A stretch of DNA of 64,000 bases, taken from NCBI GenBank assembly GCA_002506905.1, contig DAYM01000004.1, positions 11,115 to 75,114 on the forward strand. The letters are read 5' to 3'. Below, in pieces: positions 46,502 to 54,705 of the stretch (position 1 is its first letter; every line of letters starts with the position of its first letter). The notes beneath the pieces were generated by a model that saw only the letters and a program-made list of their open reading frames with translations, did no database searches and was not told where the DNA came from. Origin of the DNA: Methanomassiliicoccaceae archaeon UBA328 (GTDB taxonomy: Archaea; Thermoplasmatota; Thermoplasmata; Methanomassiliicoccales; Methanomethylophilaceae). Both the position numbers and the translations under genes were made by a program.

Positions 46502-46849
46502 TCAATGGGAGATCGGTTCGTAATCCAATTCGGAACACGCATCAGTAGCTTCCAACTTGAATATCACGGGCCTGAGTCCGTCGTTGCAGCTGCATATCGC
46601 CACACCCGGTTTCCTGATCTAATCTCCGAAGTAGAACGTCTCCTTTCCGGCGCCGTGCGCAAGGGCGAACACGTATTGGTAGATCGCTTTCCAGGCCTCG
46701 TCGCAGAATCCTTCCGGTTTGGCGTAATCCGCGTAGAACACATCTCCTTCCCTTAGCATGGGGCATTTCCCGAGGCCTTCGGCACCGTATTCCTCGGCGA
46801 GGTCCTCGTTGAACATCGTCCGGATGACCGTTATCTTGACCTTTCTCAT
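46502..46849 (-). CDS. TIGR04076 family protein with an in-frame TAG codon
   Basis: 115 codons from the ATG at 46849 to TGA at 46502. The first part shows TIGR04076 hallmarks (RKVKITVIRTMFNEDLAEEY, GLGKCPMLREGDVFY, KPEGFCDEAWKAI); codon 77 is TAG (46619-46621, after FYFGD). The same frame then continues with the family's conserved end (IRKPGVAICSCNDGLRPVIF, then KLEAT). Stopping at TAG would remove the conserved C-NDGLRPV-F-K region. No other gene in this window uses TAG as a stop, consistent with a host in which UAG is read as pyrrolysine. So this is either a pyrrolysine-containing protein or a gene with a Trp (TGG to TAG) nonsense change. Function of the family is not known to me. Confidence 0.65.
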
Positions 46850-46895
46850 GAATAAAGAATGGAGGTCGTTGTTAATCAATATATAGAAATGTATC

Positions 46896-46911
46896 GGGGG
46901 CCGAAGCCCCC
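46896..46911 (-). terminator. Terminator after the first GATF-family gene
   Basis: GGGGGC-CGAA-GCCCCC, followed on the minus strand by GATACATTTCTATATATTG. Confidence 0.6.
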
Positions 46912-46925
46912 TGTGAAAGCGGTTT

Positions 46926-47879
46926 TCATTCATCCAGATGGAATATGACGCCCATGTCTGAGTACTCGCCGTCAAGATATTCGGCGTAACAGAATCCGAT
47001 AAGGACCTTGTCATGGAACATAGCGGCCGCATTCATGATCAGGGATCTTTCTCCGTAATACAGGCCCATGCCGAAGCGTTCCATCATCGTGACGGTGACG
47101 GTCTCTTCCTTGTACGTTATCTCTTTCGTGCCCGTATCTTCCATATCTATGATGGCACCGGATTCGATAAAGAAGTAGAACACGGAGTAAGCATCGTCGG
47201 ATGTTCCGATCAGGAGCGTTCCGTCGTGTTCGCCGAGGACCTCGATCTCTATGGAGTCCTCCCCGTTGGAGAAAGTACCGAGTGACAGGCCGACAAGTCC
47301 GGACGGGACGTATTCCTCATGTGCACGCAGATCATAGGATACAAGGGTGTATACAGTGACCTTATTCTCTCCGAAATAGATCATCCTGTACAGCGCATTG
47401 TTGCACTGGCCGGAATCGTCCTGTCCCACAACATATTCGAAATTTTCGTTCGTATAGATGTCCACCGTGACCTTTCCGTCGCAGGTCTTTATCTTCTCTG
47501 TTGCCGTCAGTTCGCCGGAATAGGAAAATGCGTTGCCTTTGAGGATCGTTTCTTTCATGGTCATTCCCGAGGAAAGATTGAATTGGTTGTTCTCCAGGCT
47601 CCAATATGTGTCGCTGTTCTCCGATAGGACCTCTATGTGATATTCGTCGGTCTCGTAGAGGACGGGCACATCATCTTGGTACACGTAGTTCTCGACCATG
47701 TAATCCGCAGTGGTGCCTATTCCGGGGTTTTCGAAAGTGGCTCCGTCTTCGGAGGGGTTGTCATTCGATTGTTTGATGAGCGCTCCGACGGTTGCGGAGC
47801 CCACTGCCAAAAGAATGACCAGAATGATCGCGGCAAGGGCATTCAGTGATGCTTTATTATCGCCGGACAATGTCTTCAT
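46926..47879 (-). CDS. Membrane-anchored extracytoplasmic protein, GATF family member 1
   Basis: 317 residues: a short basic start, one transmembrane anchor (about 14-34), then an extracellular beta-rich domain. Right after the anchor comes DGATFENPGIGT, a motif shared with the next two genes (DGATFEDFGVGT and EGATFSDPGLGS). All three also share a central segment of the type T-CDG-VTVDIY and a tyrosine-rich pattern. No enzyme motif. It has its own terminator, so the three genes are probably separate transcription units. Function unknown. Confidence 0.55.
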   Translation of the reverse strand: MKTLSGDNKASLNALAAIILVILLAVGSATVGALIKQSNDNPSEDGATFENPGIGTTADYMVENYVYQDDVPVLYETDEYHIEVLSENSDTYWSLENNQFNLSSGMTMKETILKGNAFSYSGELTATEKIKTCDGKVTVDIYTNENFEYVVGQDDSGQCNNALYRMIYFGENKVTVYTLVSYDLRAHEEYVPSGLVGLSLGTFSNGEDSIEIEVLGEHDGTLLIGTSDDAYSVFYFFIESGAIIDMEDTGTKEITYKEETVTVTMMERFGMGLYYGERSLIMNAAAMFHDKVLIGFCYAEYLDGEYSDMGVIFHLDE

Positions 47880-47932
47880 GGATTGAAATGGCGGTTATTC
47901 CAGGTAAAGGAGATGGTAGAAAAAATAAGAGT

Positions 47933-47946
47933 GGGGCCGGAGCCCC
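47933..47946 (-). terminator. Terminator after the second GATF-family gene
   Basis: GGGGC-CGGA-GCCCC, followed on the minus strand by ACTCTTATTTTTTC, a good T-run. Confidence 0.65.
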
Positions 47947-47956
47947 GGTTTAAAGA

Positions 47957-48895
47957 TCAGAGATCTGTGTTCGTATAATATTTACTGACCTCAGCGTCGT
48001 CGAAGCTATCTCCATACGAAACATCTTCCATCATGATTATGGTCGCTGCTCCGTCTATTGTACTGACAAATACATTGACGGCTCCGTTAGATGGTTTACC
48101 TTCGACGGTCACGGAACCAACATCGATAGAGTAGCCGTGAGCTTCATAGGTAACATCGCCTATCGTCTTTGTCGTCGTTCCAAGGTCTCTGTCGTATATG
48201 GGAACTAAGTTGCTGCTGTTGACTGCAAAGCATCCATCCATTATTTCATACGTGAATTCGAGGAAATAGGTTCCCTTGTATTCGCCCACGACTTCCAGAC
48301 CAGTTGTTTTGCTTGAATCTGTAGAAGACTTGAATGTGCCGATCACGAGTCCGATATCCTCGGGAGTGTAGTCTTCGGAAGATTTCAGGACATACTTTGT
48401 GAGGCTTAGTGTGCTGTTATCATTATCGTTCACTATTTTGTAAACTGCGAGATTTTTCTTTCCGGAATCTGCCTGACCGACGTAGGCAACATTGTCATTT
48501 TCATCTTCGTACACATCGACAGTAACCGTTCCGTCTATTGTGTCCATTGTTTCTGTTCTGACTTTGGTGGAACTGGCTGTATCGAAGACTGAATCATAAG
48601 AGATCATGACCATTTCGAAATCAGTCATTGAAGCGATAACGGTACTCTCCATTACGGGTGCGTTTTTGTCGTATCCGACACACTTCATAGTCATTTTAAG
48701 GGATACTTCCGTTTCTGAAAGAAATCCGGTTCCTTCATATGTTATCGAAGTTCCAACTCCGAAGTCCTCAAAAGTCGCGCCGTCGTCTGAAGTGTTTTTG
48801 TTTTTCTCGTAATAAGTATAACCAACAACTCCTGCGATCAAAAGGATGGCCACGACAACTATTGCGGCAAGCGCTCCGCCTGCCTGTTTATTCAT
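47957..48895 (-). CDS. Membrane-anchored extracytoplasmic protein, GATF family member 2
   Basis: 312 residues: anchor helix at about 8-29 (AAIVVVAILLIAGVVGYTYY), acidic spacer, then DGATFEDFGVGTSITYEGTG. The central part contains TMDTIDGTVTVDVYEDENDN, matching the paralogues. It is richer in Thr, Ser and Lys than its neighbours and its codon use is slightly more A/T-rich. A TATA-like AATTATAATATAG lies about 50 bp upstream (48942-48954); the rest of 48896-49138 has only a hairpin (about 49053-49072) that may end the third gene. Function unknown. Confidence 0.55.
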   Translation of the reverse strand: MNKQAGGALAAIVVVAILLIAGVVGYTYYEKNKNTSDDGATFEDFGVGTSITYEGTGFLSETEVSLKMTMKCVGYDKNAPVMESTVIASMTDFEMVMISYDSVFDTASSTKVRTETMDTIDGTVTVDVYEDENDNVAYVGQADSGKKNLAVYKIVNDNDNSTLSLTKYVLKSSEDYTPEDIGLVIGTFKSSTDSSKTTGLEVVGEYKGTYFLEFTYEIMDGCFAVNSSNLVPIYDRDLGTTTKTIGDVTYEAHGYSIDVGSVTVEGKPSNGAVNVFVSTIDGAATIIMMEDVSYGDSFDDAEVSKYYTNTDL

Positions 48896-49138
48896 TCTTT
48901 TAGCGTGAATATTCTCACCATGAAAGTACTCGGTTATAGACTATATTATAATTATCCGCATTTTCGAAAGAACATGGGCCGATCGGTTCCGAAAATACGT
49001 AACCGCGGAACAACAGTATCGTACTGTCCGTTCCAAATAAACATGTTATATACGGGTGCGTGCGCCCGTTCTTTGGCGCCGTTACTCACAGCCAGAAAGA
49101 AACGATACGGTTCTCACAGCATCGATCCGAAGCAGAAA

Positions 49139-50101
49139 TCATGATGAGATGTATCTCGCCTTATCATACGAATCGTTGCTGCCGGTCAGCGTTTCGATGC
49201 ACACGCAGATGTCGTTCTGATCGGTGTAGACATGTATCAGGCTCTTGTTGTCCGCTCCGGCCACCGTTTCGGTGTAATGGACCTTGGACCATTTGGTGAC
49301 ATCCACATCCGTACCGTTCAGGGTCAGGACGGTCTTCTCTTCTTCGGCGCAATCGGCCGGAAGGCCGGTCTCCTTGTCGACGATCAGGAATTCGTTTGTG
49401 CCGTCGAATGTCATGATGTACGTTCTTTCGGACTCTCCGATGTACCATGCCTTAAGCACGGTGAGTGCTTTCGCATTCTCGAGTTCGAATGTACCGTAGA
49501 TCGTACCGATCTTTTCCGACAGGACGATATCTTCGTGGCAAAGTATGCAGTATCCCGCGAGCACGGATGTCCTGCCATCGGTCTGTACGGTCTTGTAGAC
49601 CTTGTATATGCAGTCCGGATCGGTGTAGTAGGTCAGTTTCTCGATGGAATCGTAGTAGACATCGACCGTTTTGTTACCGTCGCACGTTCCTATTGTTTCT
49701 GTTCCCAGATAATCGGAATCGTCTGGGACGGCGAACACATCGTAGTAATGATACAGTTTCTCGGAGAACACACTGTGGGTGTATCCGTCATATTCCGCGG
49801 AGTAGTTCGTTTCCCCGACGGCCAGCATTCCGATGGCCCCTTCGCCGACGCATTCGAAAGAGGCTGTCCCTTTGGCCACGGCCTCTCCGTCGTTGAAAGT
49901 GAAATCGTAGTGAATGAAAGAACCCAGTCCCGGATCGGAGAATGTTGCGCCTTCTTCCGTATAGCGTTCCTTCCAATCCGCGGTGTCTTCGCCGTCAAGG
50001 AGATACACAACGCCGATGCCTGCGGCGATCAGGGCTGCCGCTGCGATGACGGCTATCATTGCAACAGATGCGCTGCCCGGACAACGGCGTTCTCCGTACA
50101 T
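49139..50101 (-). CDS. Membrane-anchored extracytoplasmic protein, GATF family member 3
   Basis: 320 residues: anchor helix at about 13-36, then ERYTEEGATFSDPGLGSFIHY. The central TIGTCDGNKTVDVYYDSIEK segment matches the same region in the two paralogues, and lengths agree within ten residues. A TATA-like TTAAAAATT lies about 50 bp upstream. The three genes form a tandem family, probably a lineage-specific expansion of surface proteins; no domain recognised. Confidence 0.55.
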   Translation of the reverse strand: MYGERRCPGSASVAMIAVIAAAALIAAGIGVVYLLDGEDTADWKERYTEEGATFSDPGLGSFIHYDFTFNDGEAVAKGTASFECVGEGAIGMLAVGETNYSAEYDGYTHSVFSEKLYHYYDVFAVPDDSDYLGTETIGTCDGNKTVDVYYDSIEKLTYYTDPDCIYKVYKTVQTDGRTSVLAGYCILCHEDIVLSEKIGTIYGTFELENAKALTVLKAWYIGESERTYIMTFDGTNEFLIVDKETGLPADCAEEEKTVLTLNGTDVDVTKWSKVHYTETVAGADNKSLIHVYTDQNDICVCIETLTGSNDSYDKARYISS

Positions 50102-50224
50102 GTACCAGCAACGGACGAAGTTCTGCAGTATTTTTTAGGTTACGAAGATAATTTTTAACCGATTTCAATTTCTTGACGGATATCAAGAAGTCGGCGATCG
50201 GATGTCGTCAAAGAAGAGTGGTAA

Positions 50225-50310
50225 TGGCGCCGAGGGAGAGATTCGAACTCCCGAGGTCAGGGACCAGCGGTTTTCGAGACCGCCGCCATACCGGGCTTGG
50301 CTACCTCGGC
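50225..50310 (-). tRNA. tRNA-Ser (anticodon CGA)
   Basis: A complete cloverleaf on the minus strand: acceptor GCCGAGG/CCTCGGC with discriminator G, anticodon stem GCGGT/ACCGC around CTCGAAA, a long variable arm as required for serine, and the T loop GTTCGAATC. The CCA end is encoded (50225-50227). No intron. Confidence 0.95.
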
Positions 50311-50336
50311 TATGCGCAAACAATCCACTCTTTGTA

Positions 50337-51209
50337 TTAAAGACTGTTGCTTTCAGGGCGGGAAAAGACCTTTTTCTCTCTGACGTCCCAATAGATAGTC
50401 AGGGATCTTTCCGAGGCCTTCTCGCGTATCATTCCGTCAACGGATATCGATTGGAGATGATCACGGACCATTTGTTCGGTCCTTTCGTTAAGCACTCTGG
50501 ACCTGAAGTGTCCCATGGAATGTTTCCTGAACGCCTCTTCCGGGGTTATCAGACGGTCCAGTATCCTGTCCTCGTAGTACAGCTGCGGTTCGTATCCGGC
50601 GCACCAGAGGTACTCCGTTATCAGGGCGGACCTCTCCATGCGGTCCAAAGGTCTCTCTCCGAACAGTTCTCCGATACTTTCGTCGATATTGTTGCGGTTC
50701 CCGAAATGCATGGTAATGTAGCACATCCCCCTGCTGACCGAGAGCATCTTCTCCAGGGATTTCGGGGAATCGACGGCCGGGGTGTAACGGGCGAAGACCA
50801 GGTCGTACTTCTCTTTCAGGATGTCGTCGTCGCGGTCCTTCGTCCAATCGTCGACATAGAACGATACGTTCTTTATTCCCGCAGAATCGCGTTTGGAAAC
50901 GGCCTTGGATATCATCTCGCCGGAGAAGTCGAGACCGGCCACATCGCCGGTCTTCTCTGCAAGTGCCAGCGAGTACCTTCCGGTGCCGCATCCGATATCG
51001 AGGACACGTGTATCTCTGTTGAGTTCGCAGGTCCTGCCGATAAGATCGAGAAAGTCATCCTTTCCGAATTCGGCCGGAGGCATATCTCCGAAAAGGACCG
51101 ATTTCCTGTCCCATATCTCCGGTCCCGCCGACGGCGGCGGATCGGAGTTCTTCCATCTTCTTACGACATCATCGATATCCATGCTATTACCTGAAACGTC
51201 TTCCTTCAT
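50337..51209 (-). CDS. Class I SAM-dependent methyltransferase
   Basis: 290 residues. SAM motif I is RVLDIGCGTGRYSLAL (about 70-85) followed by DVAGLDFSGEMI. A WD/WK-containing N-terminus and a long C-terminal extension (about 180-290) resemble methyltransferases that act on small molecules in methanogens. The start may be 51209 (MKEDV) or 51182 (MDIDDV); neither has a clear ribosome binding site. Divergent from the DUF1828-like gene. Substrate unknown. Confidence 0.8.
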   Translation of the reverse strand: MKEDVSGNSMDIDDVVRRWKNSDPPPSAGPEIWDRKSVLFGDMPPAEFGKDDFLDLIGRTCELNRDTRVLDIGCGTGRYSLALAEKTGDVAGLDFSGEMISKAVSKRDSAGIKNVSFYVDDWTKDRDDDILKEKYDLVFARYTPAVDSPKSLEKMLSVSRGMCYITMHFGNRNNIDESIGELFGERPLDRMERSALITEYLWCAGYEPQLYYEDRILDRLITPEEAFRKHSMGHFRSRVLNERTEQMVRDHLQSISVDGMIREKASERSLTIYWDVREKKVFSRPESNSL

Positions 51210-51243
51210 ATATCATGGCGTTCATGCCATTTCGGGGACTTAC

Positions 51244-51654
51244 ATGGAAGAGCAGGAACAGTATTTGGTCACGGATATCGAACTAACGGTCCGCAGATAT
51301 TTTGGAGATCTGAAGGACAGTATCTCCGTCCAGATGCTGGATAACGATTGGAATGCGGTGTTCCTTCCCCAGACCGATTCCCGCGGTGAATTCTTCGTCG
51401 TATACATCCGCGAGATGGGCGGAGAGACATTCATGATCACCGACAACGGACGCGCCATGGACGCCGTCGGAGAGTCCGGAAGCCTGTTCCCGGATCAGGA
51501 TATAGAATCGATGCTGACGGCCGTCGCCGCGGCCAACTGGGTGGAATACGATTCGCGTCAGCTTTGGGTGGATGCGGACAGGACCGATCTCGGAGAGGCC
51601 GTCGGCCGTATGCTCCGCGTGATGATGTTCGCAGACGGACTCTGTGCCATCTGA
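51244..51654 (+). CDS. DUF1828-like protein
   Basis: 136 residues beginning MEEQEQYLVTDIELTVRRYF. The pattern (an N-terminal helix pair, then EFFVVYIREMGGETFMITDNGRAMD) resembles DUF1828, a small domain found with defence- and phage-related genes in bacteria. No catalytic residues visible. It is separated by 34 bp from the divergent methyltransferase. Assignment is by pattern only. Confidence 0.5.
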   Translation: MEEQEQYLVTDIELTVRRYFGDLKDSISVQMLDNDWNAVFLPQTDSRGEFFVVYIREMGGETFMITDNGRAMDAVGESGSLFPDQDIESMLTAVAAANWVEYDSRQLWVDADRTDLGEAVGRMLRVMMFADGLCAI

Positions 51655-51691
51655 ATCTGGCATATTTGTCATATTTCCTGATTATTGGCAC

Positions 51692-51702
51692 ACAGTTTAT
51701 AT
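51692..51702 (+). promoter_or_regulatory. TATA box for the 41-residue protein
   Basis: AGTTTATATAC at about 51692-51702, 35-45 bp before the start codon of the small basic protein, with the right spacing for a short leader. Confidence 0.5.
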
Positions 51703-51736
51703 ACTTCGATGCCAAGCACCTGAATCGATCAGTCAC

Positions 51737-51862
51737 ATGGCTATGTCCAAAAAAGACCTGACCAAGCACAACAAGACCAAGAAGGCAGAACTCGAGAAGA
51801 AAGCATCTTCCGGTGACGCCAACGCTCAGAGGAAACTTGACAAGCTTGGAAAAAAGAAATGA
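51737..51862 (+). CDS. 41-residue lysine-rich small protein
   Basis: Starts MAMSKKDLTKHNKTKK and ends QRKLDKLGKKK; about a third of residues are lysine, without cysteine or aromatic residues. A TATA box lies just upstream and a strong stem-loop follows, so it is a self-contained transcription unit. Likely nucleic-acid or ribosome associated by charge, which is inference. Confidence 0.6.
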   Translation: MAMSKKDLTKHNKTKKAELEKKASSGDANAQRKLDKLGKKK

Positions 51863-51902
51863 TCCTCATATCAGAATCGTTCCGAACAAACACCTTTCTG
51901 CG

Positions 51903-51934
51903 GAGACCGTGCCGGGGATTCCGGCACGGGTCTC
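51903..51934 (+). terminator. Strong stem-loop between the small basic protein and proA
   Basis: GAGACC-GTGCCGG / CCGGCAC-GGGTCTC around GGATT, 13-14 bp. No T-run follows. A TATA-like ACTTATAAG at about 51952-51960 then serves proA. Confidence 0.5.
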
Positions 51935-51979
51935 ACGCGTAACTTATAAGCATAGATAATTATCAAGGGTCTGACGAAT

Positions 51980-53302
51980 ATGACCGATATCATCGAGCAG
52001 ATTAAGGCCGCCAAACGTGCGGCGATCGTTCTTTCCGCCGAGGACACATCATCCAAGGACGATGCGCTTCTCGCAATGGCGAATGCGCTGGACAAGAACC
52101 GCGCAAGGATCCTGGAGGCGAACGCAAAGGACATGCAGGCCGCGGAAGAGCTCAAGGTTCAGGGGAAGATGAGCGATGCGCTTGTCAAGAGACTCAAGGT
52201 CACCGATGAGAAGATCTCCGGAATGATAGACGGTATCGAGGACGTCGTAGAACTGGCCGACCCGGTCGGAGAAACGATGGCCACATTGGAACTAGACAGC
52301 GATCTGGTACTCTATCAGATGAGATGTCCGATCGGTCTCATCGGCGTGATATTCGAATCGCGTCCGGACGTGGTCCCCCAGATAATGTCGCTCTGTCTGA
52401 AGAGCGGAAACGCGGTAGCCTTCAAAGGAGGTTCCGAAGCACTCAACACGATCAAAGCATTGTTCGACATACTGACCGATGCGATCGAAGAGGCGGGAAT
52501 CTCGAAGGAGGCGTTCGTGCTCATGGAGACAAGGGACGATATCTCAAGCATCCTGTCCCTGGACAAATACATAGACCTTCTCATCCCGAGGGGTTCCAAC
52601 GAATTCGTTAGATACATTCAGAACAATACCAAGATCCCGGTCCTCGGACATGCAGCCGGAATATGCCACATCTATGTAGATTCCGATGCGGATATCGATC
52701 TGGCACTCGACGTGACCCTGGATTCCAAAATACAATATCCCGCCGTATGCAACGCGGTGGAGACGCTTCTCGTCAACAGGTCAGTGGCCGAGGATTTCCT
52801 CCCGGAGATGGCGGAGGATTTCGCAGAGGCCGGTGTGGAGATGAGAGCAGATCCCGATGTAAAAGAGATCCTTTCGGATTTCAGCACGGTGCCCGCAAAG
52901 GAATCCGATTGGGATTCGGAATACAACGATCTCATAATCTCCATCAAGATGGTGGATTCCGTAGACGAAGCGATAGATTTCATCAACACGCACGGTTCGC
53001 ATCACACTGATGCGATCATCACCGAAGACAAGGTAAAACAGCTTCAGTTCACCAAATTGGTGGATTCGGCAGATGTGTTCATCAACGCATCCACAAGGTT
53101 TGCGGACGGGTACAGATTTGGAAAGGGTGCGGAAGTAGGTATCAGCACCAACAAGATCCACGCCCGCGGTCCCGTGGGAATGGAGGGGCTGGTGATCTAC
53201 AAGTACGTCCTGGTCGGAAAAGGCCAGATGGTAAAGGATTACGTGGGGAACGACGCAAAGAAGTTCACCCACACTCCCATGAACAGGAAATTCGAACTGT
53301 GA
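51980..53302 (+). CDS. proA: Gamma-glutamyl phosphate reductase
   Basis: 440 residues, second enzyme of proline synthesis, reducing gamma-glutamyl phosphate with NADPH to the semialdehyde. The catalytic cysteine is in YPAVCNAVETLLV (about residue 258); the substrate-binding HAAGICHIY and the NADP-binding GGSEALNT segments are present. It overlaps proB (TGATG), so the two are coupled. proC is not in the window. Confidence 0.96.
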   Translation: MTDIIEQIKAAKRAAIVLSAEDTSSKDDALLAMANALDKNRARILEANAKDMQAAEELKVQGKMSDALVKRLKVTDEKISGMIDGIEDVVELADPVGETMATLELDSDLVLYQMRCPIGLIGVIFESRPDVVPQIMSLCLKSGNAVAFKGGSEALNTIKALFDILTDAIEEAGISKEAFVLMETRDDISSILSLDKYIDLLIPRGSNEFVRYIQNNTKIPVLGHAAGICHIYVDSDADIDLALDVTLDSKIQYPAVCNAVETLLVNRSVAEDFLPEMAEDFAEAGVEMRADPDVKEILSDFSTVPAKESDWDSEYNDLIISIKMVDSVDEAIDFINTHGSHHTDAIITEDKVKQLQFTKLVDSADVFINASTRFADGYRFGKGAEVGISTNKIHARGPVGMEGLVIYKYVLVGKGQMVKDYVGNDAKKFTHTPMNRKFEL

Positions 53303-54426
53303 TGAACATGGACAGGAAAGAGATACTCGGAGAGGTCGGCAGGGTTGTCGTCAAGGTCGGTACGTCATCGATCACAATGGGCGGAGATACGGTATCCTCC
53401 GAGTTCATGGATTCCGTCGCCGAACAGGTGAGGAAGCTCAGGGACGGGGGCAAAGAGGTACTTATCGTCACATCCGGGGCCATAGGCATCGGGCTGAAGG
53501 CCATGAACGCCAAACCCAAGCCCAAGGAGATCCCGGTAAGGCAGGCGGCGGCATCCGTCGGACAGAGCATCCTCATGCAGAAATGGAACGACAGTTTCCA
53601 GAAGCAGGGCATAGTCGTCGCGCAGATCCTGATCACCCTCAACGATTATTCCGACAGGGAGACCATACTCAACCTGAACAATACGATAGACAGTCTTCTG
53701 AGCTACAATGTGGTCCCGATCTTCAACGAGAACGATGCTATATGCGTCAAGGAGATCGGTCCCATGTTCGGAGACAACGATACGCTTTCGGCCGTCATAG
53801 CCAGCAGAGCGGATGCAGATCTGTTGGTGATCCTTTCCGATGTCGACGGCCTGTATACGAAGAACCCTTCCCTTCACGAGGATGCGGCGTTCATTCCCAC
53901 GGTCACCGAGCTGACTCCGGAGATACTCGAAATGGCCGGAGATACCATGTCGAGCACGGGTACCGGCGGAATGAGGACAAAGCTCAAGGCTGCGGCCATC
54001 TGCAAGGATGCGGGCTGCAGGATGATCATCGCCCTCAGCACGGAGAAGGACGTCCTTCTCAGGGCAGCGACAGGCGAGGATATCGGAACGGTATTCGTCT
54101 CGGACACGCACATCAGCAAGAAGAAACGCTGGATGAAGGCGGCCCATTCCATGGGGACCGTGGTCATAGACGACGGCGCAATGAAGGCCCTGACAGAACA
54201 CAGATCGTTGCTCCCGGTAGGTGTGAAGGAGGTCACCGGCCAGTTCTCCAAAGGCGACGTCATCGATATCGTCTGCAAAGGAGAGATCGTAGCCAAAGCA
54301 ACTCCGAATTACAGTTCCGAAGAGATATCCAGGATAAGGGGCATGCACAGCGACAGGATCAGGGATGTTCTCGGAAAATGTCCCTACAACGATGTGGCTC
54401 TCAGCGAGAACATCGCTTTGATGTGA
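53302..54426 (+). CDS. proB: Glutamate 5-kinase
   Basis: 374 residues: an amino-acid kinase domain (VVVKVGTSSIT at the start, VTSGAIGIGL near 55, FGDNDTLSAVIASRADADLL near 155, LSDVDGLYT) and a C-terminal PUA domain from about residue 280 (GTVVIDDGAMKAL). It phosphorylates glutamate for proline synthesis and is usually inhibited by proline. The start at 53302 overlaps the proA stop; 53308 is an alternative. Frame intact. Confidence 0.96.
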   Translation: MNMDRKEILGEVGRVVVKVGTSSITMGGDTVSSEFMDSVAEQVRKLRDGGKEVLIVTSGAIGIGLKAMNAKPKPKEIPVRQAAASVGQSILMQKWNDSFQKQGIVVAQILITLNDYSDRETILNLNNTIDSLLSYNVVPIFNENDAICVKEIGPMFGDNDTLSAVIASRADADLLVILSDVDGLYTKNPSLHEDAAFIPTVTELTPEILEMAGDTMSSTGTGGMRTKLKAAAICKDAGCRMIIALSTEKDVLLRAATGEDIGTVFVSDTHISKKKRWMKAAHSMGTVVIDDGAMKALTEHRSLLPVGVKEVTGQFSKGDVIDIVCKGEIVAKATPNYSSEEISRIRGMHSDRIRDVLGKCPYNDVALSENIALM

Positions 54427-54446
54427 AACGTAAATGAAGAAGATAC

Positions 54447-54522
54447 TGGTGGGCCCGGCCGGATTTGAACCGGCGACCTCCACCATGTCAAGGTGGCGTC
54501 ATAACCCCTAGACCACGAGCCC
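54447..54522 (-). tRNA. tRNA-Val (anticodon GAC)
   Basis: Cloverleaf on the minus strand: acceptor GGGCTCG with CGGGCCC, anticodon stem CCACC/GGTGG around TTGACAT, T loop GTTCAAATC, discriminator A, and encoded CCA (54447-54449). No intron. The 54523-54705 interval behind it contains no gene. Confidence 0.95.
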
Positions 54523-54705
54523 AGTATCCACTCGTATCCGCTCTTCATTATTAAACCTTATGACGGTCTGATTATCAAATTCAACGGAAAGACGACCGTT
54601 TTTGACAAAAACAGGATGTCCGAACTCATTTGAAAAGGCCGATCCTGCAGTACTGTCTTTCCTTAGTATAGCACCTTATTTGTATGAGTTCTTCATTGGA
54701 GAATC

